Positions 1 through 8,120 are shown, numbered from the stretch's first letter. The stretch: DNA of 10,102 bases from Falsiroseomonas sp038250135 (GCA_038250135.1 JBBSCP010000161.1:1-10102), one strand, 5' to 3'. Program-made: numbers and translations. Notes: a model not told the origin generated them from the letters alone.

Positions 1-111
1 CCAGGTCCAGGACTGAAAATACGAGGGCTCGCCGACCGCCTCGAGCGTCTGCCATTCCCTACCAAGGGCATCGAAGGACTGAAGCGGTTCCATCGTGGCG
101 TGCGGCGGCAT
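1..111 (-). CDS. N-terminus of a putative FemAB/GNAT-type acyltransferase (partial, runs off left edge)
   Basis: On the minus strand an open frame enters the window edge. Read from the ATG at 93 it gives MEPLQSFDALGREW, then about nine residues, then a YFQSWTW segment that is still in frame at base 1. A W-x2-LEA helix followed by an aromatic-FQSW-x-W motif is typical of the N-terminal end of BioF2-like/FemAB-type acetyltransferases (Acetyltransf_6), which often occur in exopolysaccharide loci and modify sugars or peptides in the cytoplasm. Only 31-37 residues are visible, so no catalytic part can be checked. The start could be 111 (MPPHATMEP...) or 93. Neither has a clear Shine-Dalgarno sequence, and the frame stays open upstream to about 262. 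It is transcribed divergently from the EPS gene train. The coding nature is fairly convincing; the family is an inference from a short motif. Confidence 0.55.
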   Translation of the reverse strand, partial: MPPHATMEPLQSFDALGREWQTLEAVGEPSYFQSWTW

Positions 112-297
112 CGGCTTCGTCGTCCCAGGCGCGTCCTCTGTATCGATCTTCCGCCATTGCGCGACGCTCGCACAGGGCCGTTCGAGCAGATTTTTGTTGT
201 TGCCGCGCCGGCAGCGCCGGTGCTGCGACGCGGCCACTACATCGCGTTTCCAATCAGTACGTTAGACGGATCGTTTCACTTAGCGCACCACAACCAT

Positions 298-326
298 TTG
301 GTTAGCTCGCCGGAAAACGTTAACAT
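298..326 (+). promoter_or_regulatory. Candidate sigma70-type promoter (distal)
   Basis: TTGGTT at 298-303 and TAACAT at 321-326 are separated by 17 bases in the AT-rich part of the intergenic region. Each hexamer is only a partial match to the consensus (3/6 and 4/6), so this is a proposal from spacing and base composition. The -35 hexamer overlaps the right arm of the AACCA-TT-TGGTT inverted repeat, which could then act as an operator. Confidence 0.22.
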
Positions 327-344
327 ATCTTATTTTTTAGGCGC

Positions 345-373
345 TTGCTTCACGAACAGTTCATCGCTATTAA
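345..373 (+). promoter_or_regulatory. Candidate sigma70-type promoter (proximal) for the EPS gene train
   Basis: TTGCTT at 345-350 and TATTAA at 368-373 are separated by exactly 17 bases. This would place transcription start near 380 and leave a leader of about 45 bases before the ATG at 426. The hexamer matches are partial (3/6 and 4/6). The position, spacing and AT-richness are what support it; no experimental or comparative evidence is available. Confidence 0.3.
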
Positions 374-425
374 AATTTGGTACGTGTAACAACATTTACG
401 CCTCCAGCCGCGGGTTGAACGTCTC

Positions 426-1763
426 ATGATTGCAATATTTGGCCACTCTGTGAGATTCGAGCTCCTCATGCTCCTGCTGATCGAGGCATTGCTCGTGTTC
501 GCAGCGATCTACTCGCTGCTCGCCTGGCGAGCGGGGCTGGGCTCCCTCGACAGCGCCGCAGCCGCTGCCCTGATCTCGGCCTGCTGCGTGCTGATCAGCG
601 GCGCCTGTGGCCTTTATCAACCCGACCATTTCGTCGGCATCCGCGCACTCGTCATCGGTACCATCGCGGCGGGCTTGATGCTCTCGCTGGCGGTCGTGGC
701 GTTCGGCACGATCTACCAGCCCGCTTCGGTCGGGGTGCGGCAGTACGTCATCACCATCGCACTCCTTTTCGCTGCGGCGGTAGTGACAACGCGTCTCGCT
801 TTTGGGGCCGCCCTGCGGCGCGGATTGTTGAAGCGGCGCCTGATGATTGTCCGAAATTCCGAGGATGCTGCGCTGGATGCAGCAAGTCTTGACCGCAGCG
901 TGCAGCTCGGCGGTTTTGAGATCGTTCGGACAATGACGGCCGCCGATCTGCGCAGCATCGTGGAGCAGCCCGCCAAGCTGCGTACGGAGCGCATCTGGGC
1001 GGTTATCGGAACCGCCCCGGCGACGATCCCTGATGACGACCGCAGGGCCTTGGTGGGCGCCGGCGTGCGCGTGTTCAGCGAGGTCGATTTCATTGAGGAA
1101 CAGTTGTCGCGCGTGGACATCGCACGGCTGCCGTCGGATTGGCTGGTGTCCAGCAATTTATCCCAGGAGCGTTGGGCCAGTGCCAAGTTGCGGCGCGCCT
1201 TTGATGTCGTGCTGTGCGGATCGCTGCTGCTGTTCACGCTGCCTTTGCTGCTCATCACTGCGGCCGCGATCAAGCTCGATAGTCCCGGCCCTGTCTTCTA
1301 CCGGCAGCAACGGGTGGGCCGCGGCGGCGCGGTGTTCAACCTGATGAAGTTTCGCAGCATGCGGATCGATGCGGAAGCAGGCGGTGCGCCGATCTGGGCA
1401 AGCAAGCACGACACTCGGATCACCGCCGTTGGCCGCTTTATCCGTCTGACCCGCATCGATGAAGTGCCGCAGGTTCTCAACGTTCTACGAGGCGACATGG
1501 CATTCGTCGGGCCGCGGCCGGAGCGCCCCGGTTTCGTGGAGCAACTCTCCCTGGTGATTCCGCATTACGATGACCGTGCCGTCGCCAAACCCGGCATCAC
1601 CGGCTGGGCTCAGGTGAACTTCCCCTACGGAGCATCCGTGGAGGATGCCCGGATGAAGCTGGCCTATGATCTCTACTACGTGAAGCGCCGAAGCCTGTTT
1701 CTTGACCTGCTCATCCTGGTGGCGACCGTGCGTGTCGTCCTGTTCCAGGTCGGCTCACGATGA
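426..1763 (+). CDS. XrtA/PEP-CTERM-type polyprenyl-phosphate phosphoglycosyltransferase (TIGR03013-like sugar transferase)
   Basis: This 445-residue inner-membrane enzyme is predicted to transfer a sugar-1-phosphate from a nucleotide sugar to undecaprenyl phosphate, the first step of exopolysaccharide repeat-unit assembly. The N-terminus (MIAIFGH...) is the usual opening of the exosortase-associated family and supports the ATG at 426, although no good Shine-Dalgarno sequence precedes it. About four hydrophobic segments lie between residues 12 and 125, followed by a soluble Rossmann-like part (about 138-245). The bacterial sugar transferase domain starts near residue 254 (KLRRAFDVV), with its membrane helix at about 262-283. 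Its motifs include SPGPVFYRQQRVGRGG (286-301), the catalytic Asp-Glu pair D345-E346 in TRIDEVPQ, GDMAFVGPRPERPGF (356-370) and KPGITGWAQVN (388-398). Length and architecture are complete for the family. The acceptor sugar cannot be deduced. It is first in the plus-strand train, 37 bases before prsK. Confidence 0.95.
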   Translation: MIAIFGHSVRFELLMLLLIEALLVFAAIYSLLAWRAGLGSLDSAAAAALISACCVLISGACGLYQPDHFVGIRALVIGTIAAGLMLSLAVVAFGTIYQPASVGVRQYVITIALLFAAAVVTTRLAFGAALRRGLLKRRLMIVRNSEDAALDAASLDRSVQLGGFEIVRTMTAADLRSIVEQPAKLRTERIWAVIGTAPATIPDDDRRALVGAGVRVFSEVDFIEEQLSRVDIARLPSDWLVSSNLSQERWASAKLRRAFDVVLCGSLLLFTLPLLLITAAAIKLDSPGPVFYRQQRVGRGGAVFNLMKFRSMRIDAEAGGAPIWASKHDTRITAVGRFIRLTRIDEVPQVLNVLRGDMAFVGPRPERPGFVEQLSLVIPHYDDRAVAKPGITGWAQVNFPYGASVEDARMKLAYDLYYVKRRSLFLDLLILVATVRVVLFQVGSR

Positions 1764-1789
1764 CCTGCTCGTCCAACGATCCGCACCGC

Positions 1790-1794
1790 GGAGG
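1790..1794 (+). promoter_or_regulatory. Ribosome binding site that sets the prsK start
   Basis: GGAGG lies six bases before the GTG at 1801. No comparable site precedes the in-frame ATG at 1702, which lies inside the upstream sugar transferase gene. This decides in favour of the GTG start. Confidence 0.75.
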
Positions 1795-1800
1795 CAGCAA

Positions 1801-3864
1801 GTGACCTCGATTTCGGTCCTTCTCTATGCCGGCTCCGCGATCGTCTGCTTGATCTGGGCCATCATGATCGTGGCCACCGGCCGCGGCTTCGTGGTCTGGC
1901 TTCTTGCCGCATCTTGCGCATTCTCTGGGCTGTGGGCCGCATCCGTCGCGATGTCGCCGATGTCGTTCGGTGGGCTGGCGGGCCTGCTTGAAATCTCACG
2001 CTGGATGGTATGGTCGGGGCTTTTGCTGGTGCTGTATCGGCGTGTGGCAGGCGAACGTGCGCGTGACTTCATGCTGCGCTTTGCGGCCGCTGCGGCTGTC
2101 TCCGCAATGGTCGCGGCAGCGCTGCAATTTGCGCCCGGGCTTTTCGCCGGCAGCATAATCCATAGCGTTCTTGGCTCGCCGACGTTGCTGTTCCGGCTTG
2201 GCTTCGCCTTGCTGATCGTGTTGCTGGCCGAAAACATCTACCGCGCCGCGGATCGGGCGCAGCGTTGGCATGTCAGCCTGCCTTGCGTCGCCATAGGCGG
2301 TCTGTGTGCCTACGATGTTTTCCTCTACGCCGACGCTGCCTTGTCACAGGGCTTCTCGCCTGCCCTGCTCGATGGACGAGCCGTTCTCACGGCATTCGCG
2401 ACACCACTGCTCGGCATCGCCGCGGCGCGCGAGAAACGCTGGCGGCGAGATCCGCCGATCTCACGCCAGGTGGTGTTCCATGGCGCCACGCTGGTCGTGG
2501 CCGGGGCGTTCCTGCTGGCGATTGGCGCGCTTGGGGAAGCGCTGAAGCAGTTCGACAAGGAATGGGGGCCGACGGCGCAGGTGAGCCTGTTCGCTGCCGC
2601 TGCCATCGGCGTCGCGGTCGCCGCAACCTCCGGCACCGCAAGGTCCCGGCTGCGCTGCCTCATCGTCGACCCCTTCTTCGCGTCACGCTACGATTACCGG
2701 CGTGAATGGCTGCGCACCGTCGGCGTGCTTTCGTCCGCAGATGAAGGGGCGGCGGCGGAACACCGCGCCATCCGTGCCATCGCCGATGCGGTCGACAGCC
2801 CCGCGGGCGTGTTGCTGCGTTGCGAGCCTGATACGGGCCAGCTGCAGTGGGCAGGTTCGTGGAACGCCCCCGGCGTGGCGTTGATGCGGATGCCCGATGC
2901 GCTTCCGGCAGGATTGTTTGGCGGAGAGGTCACGGTTTTTGCCCCGGGCGCCCCGGCACCGGCTGCGTTGAGGGAGGCCTATGGCCAGCTTTGGTTGGCC
3001 GTTCCTCTGTTGCATGCCCGCGATGGACTGGCCGCGATCGTTCTATTGGCCCCACCTCGCGCGCCCTTCCGACTGGACCAGGAGGTTTTTGAACTGTTGA
3101 TCATCCTCGGGCGAGAGGTCGCGATGTTCCTGGCCGAGCGGCAATCGGCTGAGACGTTGGCCGATAGCCGGCGCCTGCAGGACTACGCGAAGCGATTCGC
3201 CTTCGTCGCGCATGACGTGAAGACGGTGTCGAGCCAGCTTTCGATGCTGCTCGCAAATGCGGAGGACAATCTACAGGATCGCGAATTTCAAAGTGACATG
3301 TTGCTGACCGTACGTGCCTCGGCAGACAGGATCAACGCGTTGATTGCGCGGCTTGGCCAACCCGGCGACCCGCCCAAGCCGGCCACCGAGCATTTCGTCT
3401 GGCCGGCACGCCGCCTGCGCGCCATCGCCGCAGCGCGACCCTATCCGGTTCAAATCGAGGAAACCGGCCTGCCTGCCGCGATGGCCGCCATCTCTGCCGA
3501 GAGCTTCGACACGGCCATAGGCCATCTCATCAACAACGCCGCCGAAGCCTCGCCCTCCGGTGCGCCATTGCAGATCCAGATCTGTGGCGAGGCCGGGCGG
3601 ATCACCATTGACATCACAGATCTTGGACGAGGCATGACACCGGAATTCGTGCGCGACGAACTTTTTCGTCCGCTGAGCACATCGAAGCGAAGCGGGACCG
3701 GCATTGGGGCCTGGCAGGCCCGAGACATACTCCTCGAGGCCGGCTGCGAACTGCAGGTGTTGAGCCGAGTCGGAGCGGGCACGACCATGCGCGTGAGCCT
3801 GCCGACCAGCCAGCGCTTGCAAGAACCAGAGCACACTCTGACCCGGCTCAAGGACGTCGCATGA
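1801..3864 (+). CDS. prsK: XrtA/PEP-CTERM system sensor histidine kinase PrsK
   Basis: This is the membrane sensor kinase of the PrsK-PrsR pair; it is expected to phosphorylate PrsR in response to an unknown envelope signal. From the GTG at 1801 it is 687 residues. The frame is open back to 1702, but those 33 codons overlap the upstream gene and read as low-quality sequence. The first roughly 280 residues form about eight hydrophobic segments. A GAF-like cytoplasmic domain (about 300-445) follows, typical of PrsK. The phosphoacceptor is H471 in FAFVAHDVKTVSSQLSMLL. The ATPase domain has an N box HLINNAAEAS (575-584), a G1 box DLGRGM (607-612), an F-box-like LFRPLSTSK (621-629) and a G2 box GTGIGA (632-637). 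Two boxes deviate from common forms: HDVKT instead of the usual HDLKN, and DLG instead of DNG/DDG. The stop overlaps the prsR start (ATGA), implying translational coupling. Confidence 0.93.
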   Translation: MTSISVLLYAGSAIVCLIWAIMIVATGRGFVVWLLAASCAFSGLWAASVAMSPMSFGGLAGLLEISRWMVWSGLLLVLYRRVAGERARDFMLRFAAAAAVSAMVAAALQFAPGLFAGSIIHSVLGSPTLLFRLGFALLIVLLAENIYRAADRAQRWHVSLPCVAIGGLCAYDVFLYADAALSQGFSPALLDGRAVLTAFATPLLGIAAAREKRWRRDPPISRQVVFHGATLVVAGAFLLAIGALGEALKQFDKEWGPTAQVSLFAAAAIGVAVAATSGTARSRLRCLIVDPFFASRYDYRREWLRTVGVLSSADEGAAAEHRAIRAIADAVDSPAGVLLRCEPDTGQLQWAGSWNAPGVALMRMPDALPAGLFGGEVTVFAPGAPAPAALREAYGQLWLAVPLLHARDGLAAIVLLAPPRAPFRLDQEVFELLIILGREVAMFLAERQSAETLADSRRLQDYAKRFAFVAHDVKTVSSQLSMLLANAEDNLQDREFQSDMLLTVRASADRINALIARLGQPGDPPKPATEHFVWPARRLRAIAAARPYPVQIEETGLPAAMAAISAESFDTAIGHLINNAAEASPSGAPLQIQICGEAGRITIDITDLGRGMTPEFVRDELFRPLSTSKRSGTGIGAWQARDILLEAGCELQVLSRVGAGTTMRVSLPTSQRLQEPEHTLTRLKDVA

Positions 3865-5267
3865 CGAAGCCCAAGCTTCTGGTCATCGAGGATGACGCCG
3901 GTCTTTGTGCCCAGTACCGCTGGGCATTCCCAGGCTGCCGCACGATCTTCGCCAGTGACCGCAGGCAGGCGGAGGTGCTCGGCAAGAGGGAGATGCCCGA
4001 TGCCGTGCTGCTCGACCTCGGCCTTCCTCCGGATCCGGAAGGTGTCAGCGAGGGCTTCGCTGTCCTTGAGATGCTGCGCGCAGGTTTCCCCACGGTCCCG
4101 GTCGTCGTCGCCACCGGGCAGGGTCAGCGTACCAACGCACTGCGTGCCATCGCCCTCGGCGCTTATGACTTCTATGAGAAGCCGGTCGATATCGCGGTGC
4201 TGCGCACCGTGGTCGATCGGGCACTTCGGATGCGTGACCTGGAGGAGGAGAATGTGCGTCTGGCGCAGACGCCGCGCACCTCACCCATCCAGGGTATTAT
4301 CACGGCCGATGAGGCCATGCTGAAGATATGCCGAACGGTCGAGCGACTGGGCGGTGTCGCGGTGCCGGTGTTGCTTCTGGGCGAGAGTGGTACCGGCAAG
4401 GAAGCCTTGGCCCGGGCTCTGCATGACATGGGCCCGCGCGCCTCCAAGCCCTTCGTCGCCATAAATTGCGCGGCGATACCGGAGAACCTGCTCGAGAGCG
4501 AATTGTTCGGCCACGAGAAGGGCGCCTTCACCGGTGCCGTTCGGCAGGTTGCCGGACGCATCGAGACGGCGAATGGCGGCACGCTCTTCCTCGACGAGAT
4601 CGGCGAAATGCCGGTGGGCCTGCAATCCAAGCTGCTGCGCTTCCTGCAGGATCAGGTGATCGAGCGCGTTGGCGGCCGGGTCTCGATCCGGGTGGATGTC
4701 CGCATTGTATCGGCGACGAACCAGGTGCTGGATCAACAGGTGGACAGCGGCAAATTCCGCGGCGACCTGCTGTACCGCCTGAATGGCGTCACTGTGCGCA
4801 TCCCGCCGCTGCGCGACCGCACAGGTGACCCACTGATCCTGGCGCGGTGGATGCTGGCCCGTTGGGCGCGGGAATACGGCCGGCGACTGCGCGGCTTCGA
4901 CGCAAAAGCTATCGACGCGATCGCGGCGCATCGCTGGCCTGGCAATGTCCGGGAGCTCGAGAACCGGGTGCGTCGTGCCGCGCTGATGGCCGAGGCGCCG
5001 ATGGTGACAGCCGAGGACCTGGAGCTTAGCGCCCCAGAATTGCCGCCTGTGGTTGAGGGCGACCTCGACCTCCGCGCTGCCCGGATGCGGGCGGAGCGCG
5101 AAGCCATCGACCGCGCATTGGCCCGCAGCAGTGGCCTTGCGGCGGCAGCGCGCTTGCTCGGTGTCAGTCGCCCAACGCTTTACGGACTATTGGAGAATCA
5201 CGGCCTTGGTCCCGTCCGACAGCGGCAGGATGTGCCAGGCGCGCCTTCAACTTCCAACGATGGCTAA
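3861..5267 (+). CDS. prsR: PEP-CTERM system sigma54-dependent response regulator PrsR
   Basis: This 468-residue NtrC-family activator is the cognate partner of PrsK and is thought to drive sigma54 promoters of PEP-CTERM surface-protein genes. The receiver domain (1-120) has the acidic pocket E10-D11-D12, the phosphoacceptor D52 (VLLDLGL) and K107 (FYEKP). The AAA+ domain (about 143-380) has Walker A GESGTGKE (174-181), the sigma54-contacting loop GAFTGA (221-226), Walker B with LFLDEIGEM (242-250) and the arginine-bearing DLLYRLNG (302-309). A Fis-type helix-turn-helix lies at about 425-449 (AAAARLLGVSRPTLYGLLENH). All motifs needed for ATP hydrolysis and sigma54 remodelling are intact. About 18 polar residues follow the helix-turn-helix. 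AAGGA at 3850-3854, six bases before the ATG, supports the start, which overlaps the prsK stop by 4 bases. No sigma54 promoter was seen in this window, so its targets are probably elsewhere. Confidence 0.95.
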   Translation: MTKPKLLVIEDDAGLCAQYRWAFPGCRTIFASDRRQAEVLGKREMPDAVLLDLGLPPDPEGVSEGFAVLEMLRAGFPTVPVVVATGQGQRTNALRAIALGAYDFYEKPVDIAVLRTVVDRALRMRDLEEENVRLAQTPRTSPIQGIITADEAMLKICRTVERLGGVAVPVLLLGESGTGKEALARALHDMGPRASKPFVAINCAAIPENLLESELFGHEKGAFTGAVRQVAGRIETANGGTLFLDEIGEMPVGLQSKLLRFLQDQVIERVGGRVSIRVDVRIVSATNQVLDQQVDSGKFRGDLLYRLNGVTVRIPPLRDRTGDPLILARWMLARWAREYGRRLRGFDAKAIDAIAAHRWPGNVRELENRVRRAALMAEAPMVTAEDLELSAPELPPVVEGDLDLRAARMRAEREAIDRALARSSGLAAAARLLGVSRPTLYGLLENHGLGPVRQRQDVPGAPSTSNDG

Positions 5268-5279
5268 CGGAGAGCAGAG

Positions 5280-8120
5280 ATGTCATTGATCCCGGCGTCG
5301 CGCTGGAGCGCGAACCTGGCGCACCGCATCCTTTTCTGCACGCTCGTTTCGAGCGTTGCGGTCGGGTCGATCGGTACTGGTGTGGCGAACGCACAGCCAC
5401 TGGAACGCGCCAGGTCGGCCCAGGCGCGCGGCGACCTGCGCACCGCGCAGATCGAGTATCGCAACGCAGCACGGTCGGACCCGCAATCCGGCGCAATCCG
5501 GGCTGCACTGGCCGCGGCCAGCCTGGACCTGGGCGATGCCGACACGGCACAGAAGGAGGCGCAGGCGGCGCTGGATCGCGGTTATGACCAGGCCGCTGGT
5601 ACGGCGTTGCTGCTGCGCACGTTGCTGGCACAGAATCGCTTCGGGGAAATCCTGCGCGGCTACCCGTTGGTCGAGGCGCCAGACAACGCCGCAGTTGCCG
5701 GCCAGATCGCAGCTGGCCGCGCGATGGCGCAGCTCGGGCTCGGGGATCTCGCCGCAGCGCGGGCGTCGGTCGCGGCGGCGCGGCGACTGGCGCCCGTGGC
5801 GGCGGAGCCGATGCTGGCGGCAGCGTCACTCGCCACCGCCGAAGGCGACCGGACCGCCGCAGAGGCTGCGATCGATCTTGCGCTCGCCAACGACCCGGAT
5901 CGTCAGGATGCGCTGCTGCGCAAAGCAGTATTGCGGATTTCCGCGGGCGACAACGCGGGGGCGAAAGCGGCGCTCGACCGGGTCATCAGCCTCAGTCCCG
6001 CCAACGCCGCGGCGCGCGTGACTCGCGCCGGCGTCTTCCTGCAGGAAGGCGATGACGTGCGCGCGCAGCAGGACGTCAATGCGCTTCTGCGGAGTGTGCC
6101 CGGCAGCGTCCCCGGCAATTATCTCCGTGCCGTGCTGCAGAGCCGGGCTAGGGACTTCGTTGCTGCAGACCAGACCTTGCAACGGCTGAGCGGCCAGCTG
6201 AATACCATCCCCGAGGGGCTGCTGCTGCTGGCCACGGTGAAGCGCGCGCTCAACCAACCCGGTGTCGCGGAGGACGCAGCCCAGCGATACTTCGCCCGGC
6301 AGCCCACTGATGCGCGCGGAGCGATGCTGCTGGCGACCATTCAGATGGAGCGCAATCGCCCGGACGCCGCCGCGGGTACTCTGACCCAGCATGTGGCGCG
6401 CGGTGGCAATTCCGCCGCTGCCTATGAGATGCTGGGCCGTGCTCACCTGGCGGCGAGGCGCCCCCGTGAAGCGGTGCAGGCCTTTACCCAGGCGGTCGCC
6501 GCAGCCCCGCAGGATGCCGCGATCCAGACTCGTCTCGCCGCCGCGAGGCTTGCCGCGGGCGACAGCGTGGGTTCCAGTGCCGCTGCCGAGGAGGCGCTTC
6601 GGCTGAACCCCGATCAGGCCGGCGCGCAGCAGCTTGCTGCCATTTCGGCGCTCGCGCGTGGCGATGTCGTGTCGGCGCAAGCCGAATGGGAAAAGCTCAG
6701 CCCGGCCGCAAGAAGGTCGCCTGCTGGTGGCACGCTGGAAGGTCTGTTGCTGCTGTTGCGGCTTGACTTCGCCGGTGCCAAGACCGCCTTCGAGCAGGTG
6801 TTGCGGCAGAACCCGGATCATCTGGGTTCGCTGCTCGGCCTCGCCCGAGTGGCAGCAGCGGCAGGCAACCCGGTCGAGTCCGAGCGCCTGTTCGGCGAGG
6901 TGCTGCGGCGCTCGCCCGGCAACACCGAAGCGATCGGGCGATTGGCAAGCCTGGCGCTGTCCGACAGCCCCCGGGCCACCGCTGCCCTGGCGGTGCTCGA
7001 GGCAGCTCAAACCGCTGCGCCTGCCCAGCCGACGTTGGCGCAGGCGCTCGCCAGTATTTTGATCGCCAGGGGCGATGCGTCACGGGCGAAGGCTGTTCTC
7101 GACACCGCGTCACTGCGCGCGCCAGGCCAGCCGACTGGCATCATGCTGGTCCGCAGCCAGGCTTTCGCCGCACTCGGTGAATGGACGGAGGCGGAAGCGG
7201 CCAGCCGCGTCGCGCTTGCGGAAGACCCGACATCGATCGCCGTACGCAGGCAGCTCATCGGGCTGATGCTTCGTGCCGGCAATAGGGCGGGCGCGGAGGC
7301 GCTGGCACAGGAGGCGGTTCGCATCAGGCCCGGCGATCCGGCGGCGCAGCAGATGCTGGTTTCATTGATCCAGCAGACGCAGGGGCTGGATGCAGCGCTG
7401 GCATTGGCCGACCAGTTGGCGCGGCGCGCTTCCGAGCAGCCGGCATCCTTGCAGTTGCGCGGAGACCTGCTGATGTTGGCGCGGCGTCCGGCCGACGCAG
7501 CAAGGGCCTATGCCGAAGCCTATGGTCGGATGCCGTCCTCGACCTTGGCGCTTCGGCAGTCCGCCGCCTTGCAACTCATCGGCCAGGCGGTACCGTCTGA
7601 GGCACCGCTGCGGGATTGGCTTGAACGCGCGCCAAACGATCCCTTGGCACTGAGCGCGATGGCCCAGGTAGATATCCAGGCGGGCCGTCTGGCCGATGCG
7701 GAGCGGCGCCTTTCGGTCGCGGCCGAGCAGGCACCGGAGAATGGCCTCGTGCTCAACAATCTGGCCTGGCTGATCGGTGAGCGTGGCACTGAGCGGGACC
7801 TGGCGAGGGCACGCCCTCTTGCCGAGCGCGCGTATTTCCAGATGCCAAACGCCGAGACAGCAGACACCTTGGGCTGGATACTGGCGCGCTACGGCGAAGC
7901 TCCGCGTGCCGTGACGCTGCTGCGCCAATCCTTGGAAGCGCGGCGGAATATTCAACTGGCGGACCCCGCCAGGAGCTTTCGGCTGGCCTATGCGCTTTCT
8001 GCAGCGGGCCAGCGTGAGGAGGCGGTCGGCATCCTCCAGCCGCTACTTGCCAACGCTGAGCCCTTTGCGGGCCGCCCGGACGCCGAGCGCCTTCTCTCCA
8101 GCCTGCGCAGCGGGCGCTGA
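5280..8120 (+). CDS. prsT: XrtA/PEP-CTERM system TPR-repeat protein PrsT
   Basis: This 946-residue exported protein consists almost entirely of tetratricopeptide repeats and belongs to the PrsT family found beside PrsK/PrsR in exosortase A loci. It probably works in the periplasm as a scaffold for polysaccharide or PEP-CTERM protein export; its exact role is not established. The N-terminus has basic residues, a hydrophobic core (about 17-33) and a signal peptidase I-type site ANA|QP after residue 38. Repeated alanine-rich helix pairs with the A-x3-Y/L...P periodicity run from about 40 to 930. The most family-specific part is the C-terminus, with LNNLAWLIGERG (825-836) and TADTLGWILARYGEAPRA (860-877). 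GGAGA (5269-5273) lies six bases before the ATG, and the gene starts 12 bases after the prsR stop. Family members are often described as lipoproteins, but the only N-terminal cysteine, C20 (RILFC), is not in a lipobox. Confidence 0.9.
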   Translation: MSLIPASRWSANLAHRILFCTLVSSVAVGSIGTGVANAQPLERARSAQARGDLRTAQIEYRNAARSDPQSGAIRAALAAASLDLGDADTAQKEAQAALDRGYDQAAGTALLLRTLLAQNRFGEILRGYPLVEAPDNAAVAGQIAAGRAMAQLGLGDLAAARASVAAARRLAPVAAEPMLAAASLATAEGDRTAAEAAIDLALANDPDRQDALLRKAVLRISAGDNAGAKAALDRVISLSPANAAARVTRAGVFLQEGDDVRAQQDVNALLRSVPGSVPGNYLRAVLQSRARDFVAADQTLQRLSGQLNTIPEGLLLLATVKRALNQPGVAEDAAQRYFARQPTDARGAMLLATIQMERNRPDAAAGTLTQHVARGGNSAAAYEMLGRAHLAARRPREAVQAFTQAVAAAPQDAAIQTRLAAARLAAGDSVGSSAAAEEALRLNPDQAGAQQLAAISALARGDVVSAQAEWEKLSPAARRSPAGGTLEGLLLLLRLDFAGAKTAFEQVLRQNPDHLGSLLGLARVAAAAGNPVESERLFGEVLRRSPGNTEAIGRLASLALSDSPRATAALAVLEAAQTAAPAQPTLAQALASILIARGDASRAKAVLDTASLRAPGQPTGIMLVRSQAFAALGEWTEAEAASRVALAEDPTSIAVRRQLIGLMLRAGNRAGAEALAQEAVRIRPGDPAAQQMLVSLIQQTQGLDAALALADQLARRASEQPASLQLRGDLLMLARRPADAARAYAEAYGRMPSSTLALRQSAALQLIGQAVPSEAPLRDWLERAPNDPLALSAMAQVDIQAGRLADAERRLSVAAEQAPENGLVLNNLAWLIGERGTERDLARARPLAERAYFQMPNAETADTLGWILARYGEAPRAVTLLRQSLEARRNIQLADPARSFRLAYALSAAGQREEAVGILQPLLANAEPFAGRPDAERLLSSLRSGR

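Larger units (their letters stand above)
112..425. other. Divergent intergenic region, AT-rich in its second half
   Basis: There is no convincing gene in these roughly 310 bases. Bases 112-240 remain GC-rich and could include extra N-terminal codons of the leftward gene. From about 240 to 400 the composition becomes clearly AT-rich compared with the rest of the window, which suits a promoter region serving both divergent transcription units. A short perfect inverted repeat, AACCA-TT-TGGTT, lies at 292-303. By eye I found no sigma54 -24/-12 element (TGGCAY-N5-TTGCW) on either strand, so the first gene is probably not itself a sigma54/PrsR target. Confidence 0.6.

Noticed and set aside
59..253. 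Minus-strand 64-codon frame and plus-strand frame 100-429 at the left end
   Set aside because: Both have low-complexity or non-protein-like composition. The overlapping minus-strand frame from 111/93 to the edge is the one that reads like a real protein.
1702..1800. Upstream ATG giving prsK 33 extra residues
   Set aside because: It overlaps the end of the sugar transferase gene, yields Ser/Cys/Arg-rich residues unlike a PrsK N-terminus, and lacks a ribosome site, while GTG 1801 has GGAGG six bases upstream.
3271..4931. Several minus-strand frames opposite prsK and prsR
   Set aside because: The plus strand carries full-length, motif-complete proteins here; the antisense frames have no domain-like sequence or plausible ribosome sites.
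5826..7010. Long minus-strand open frame (394 codons) opposite prsT
   Set aside because: It is antisense to a clearly coding TPR gene in GC-rich DNA, has no recognisable domains and is rich in Arg/Gln/His, as expected for a shadow frame.
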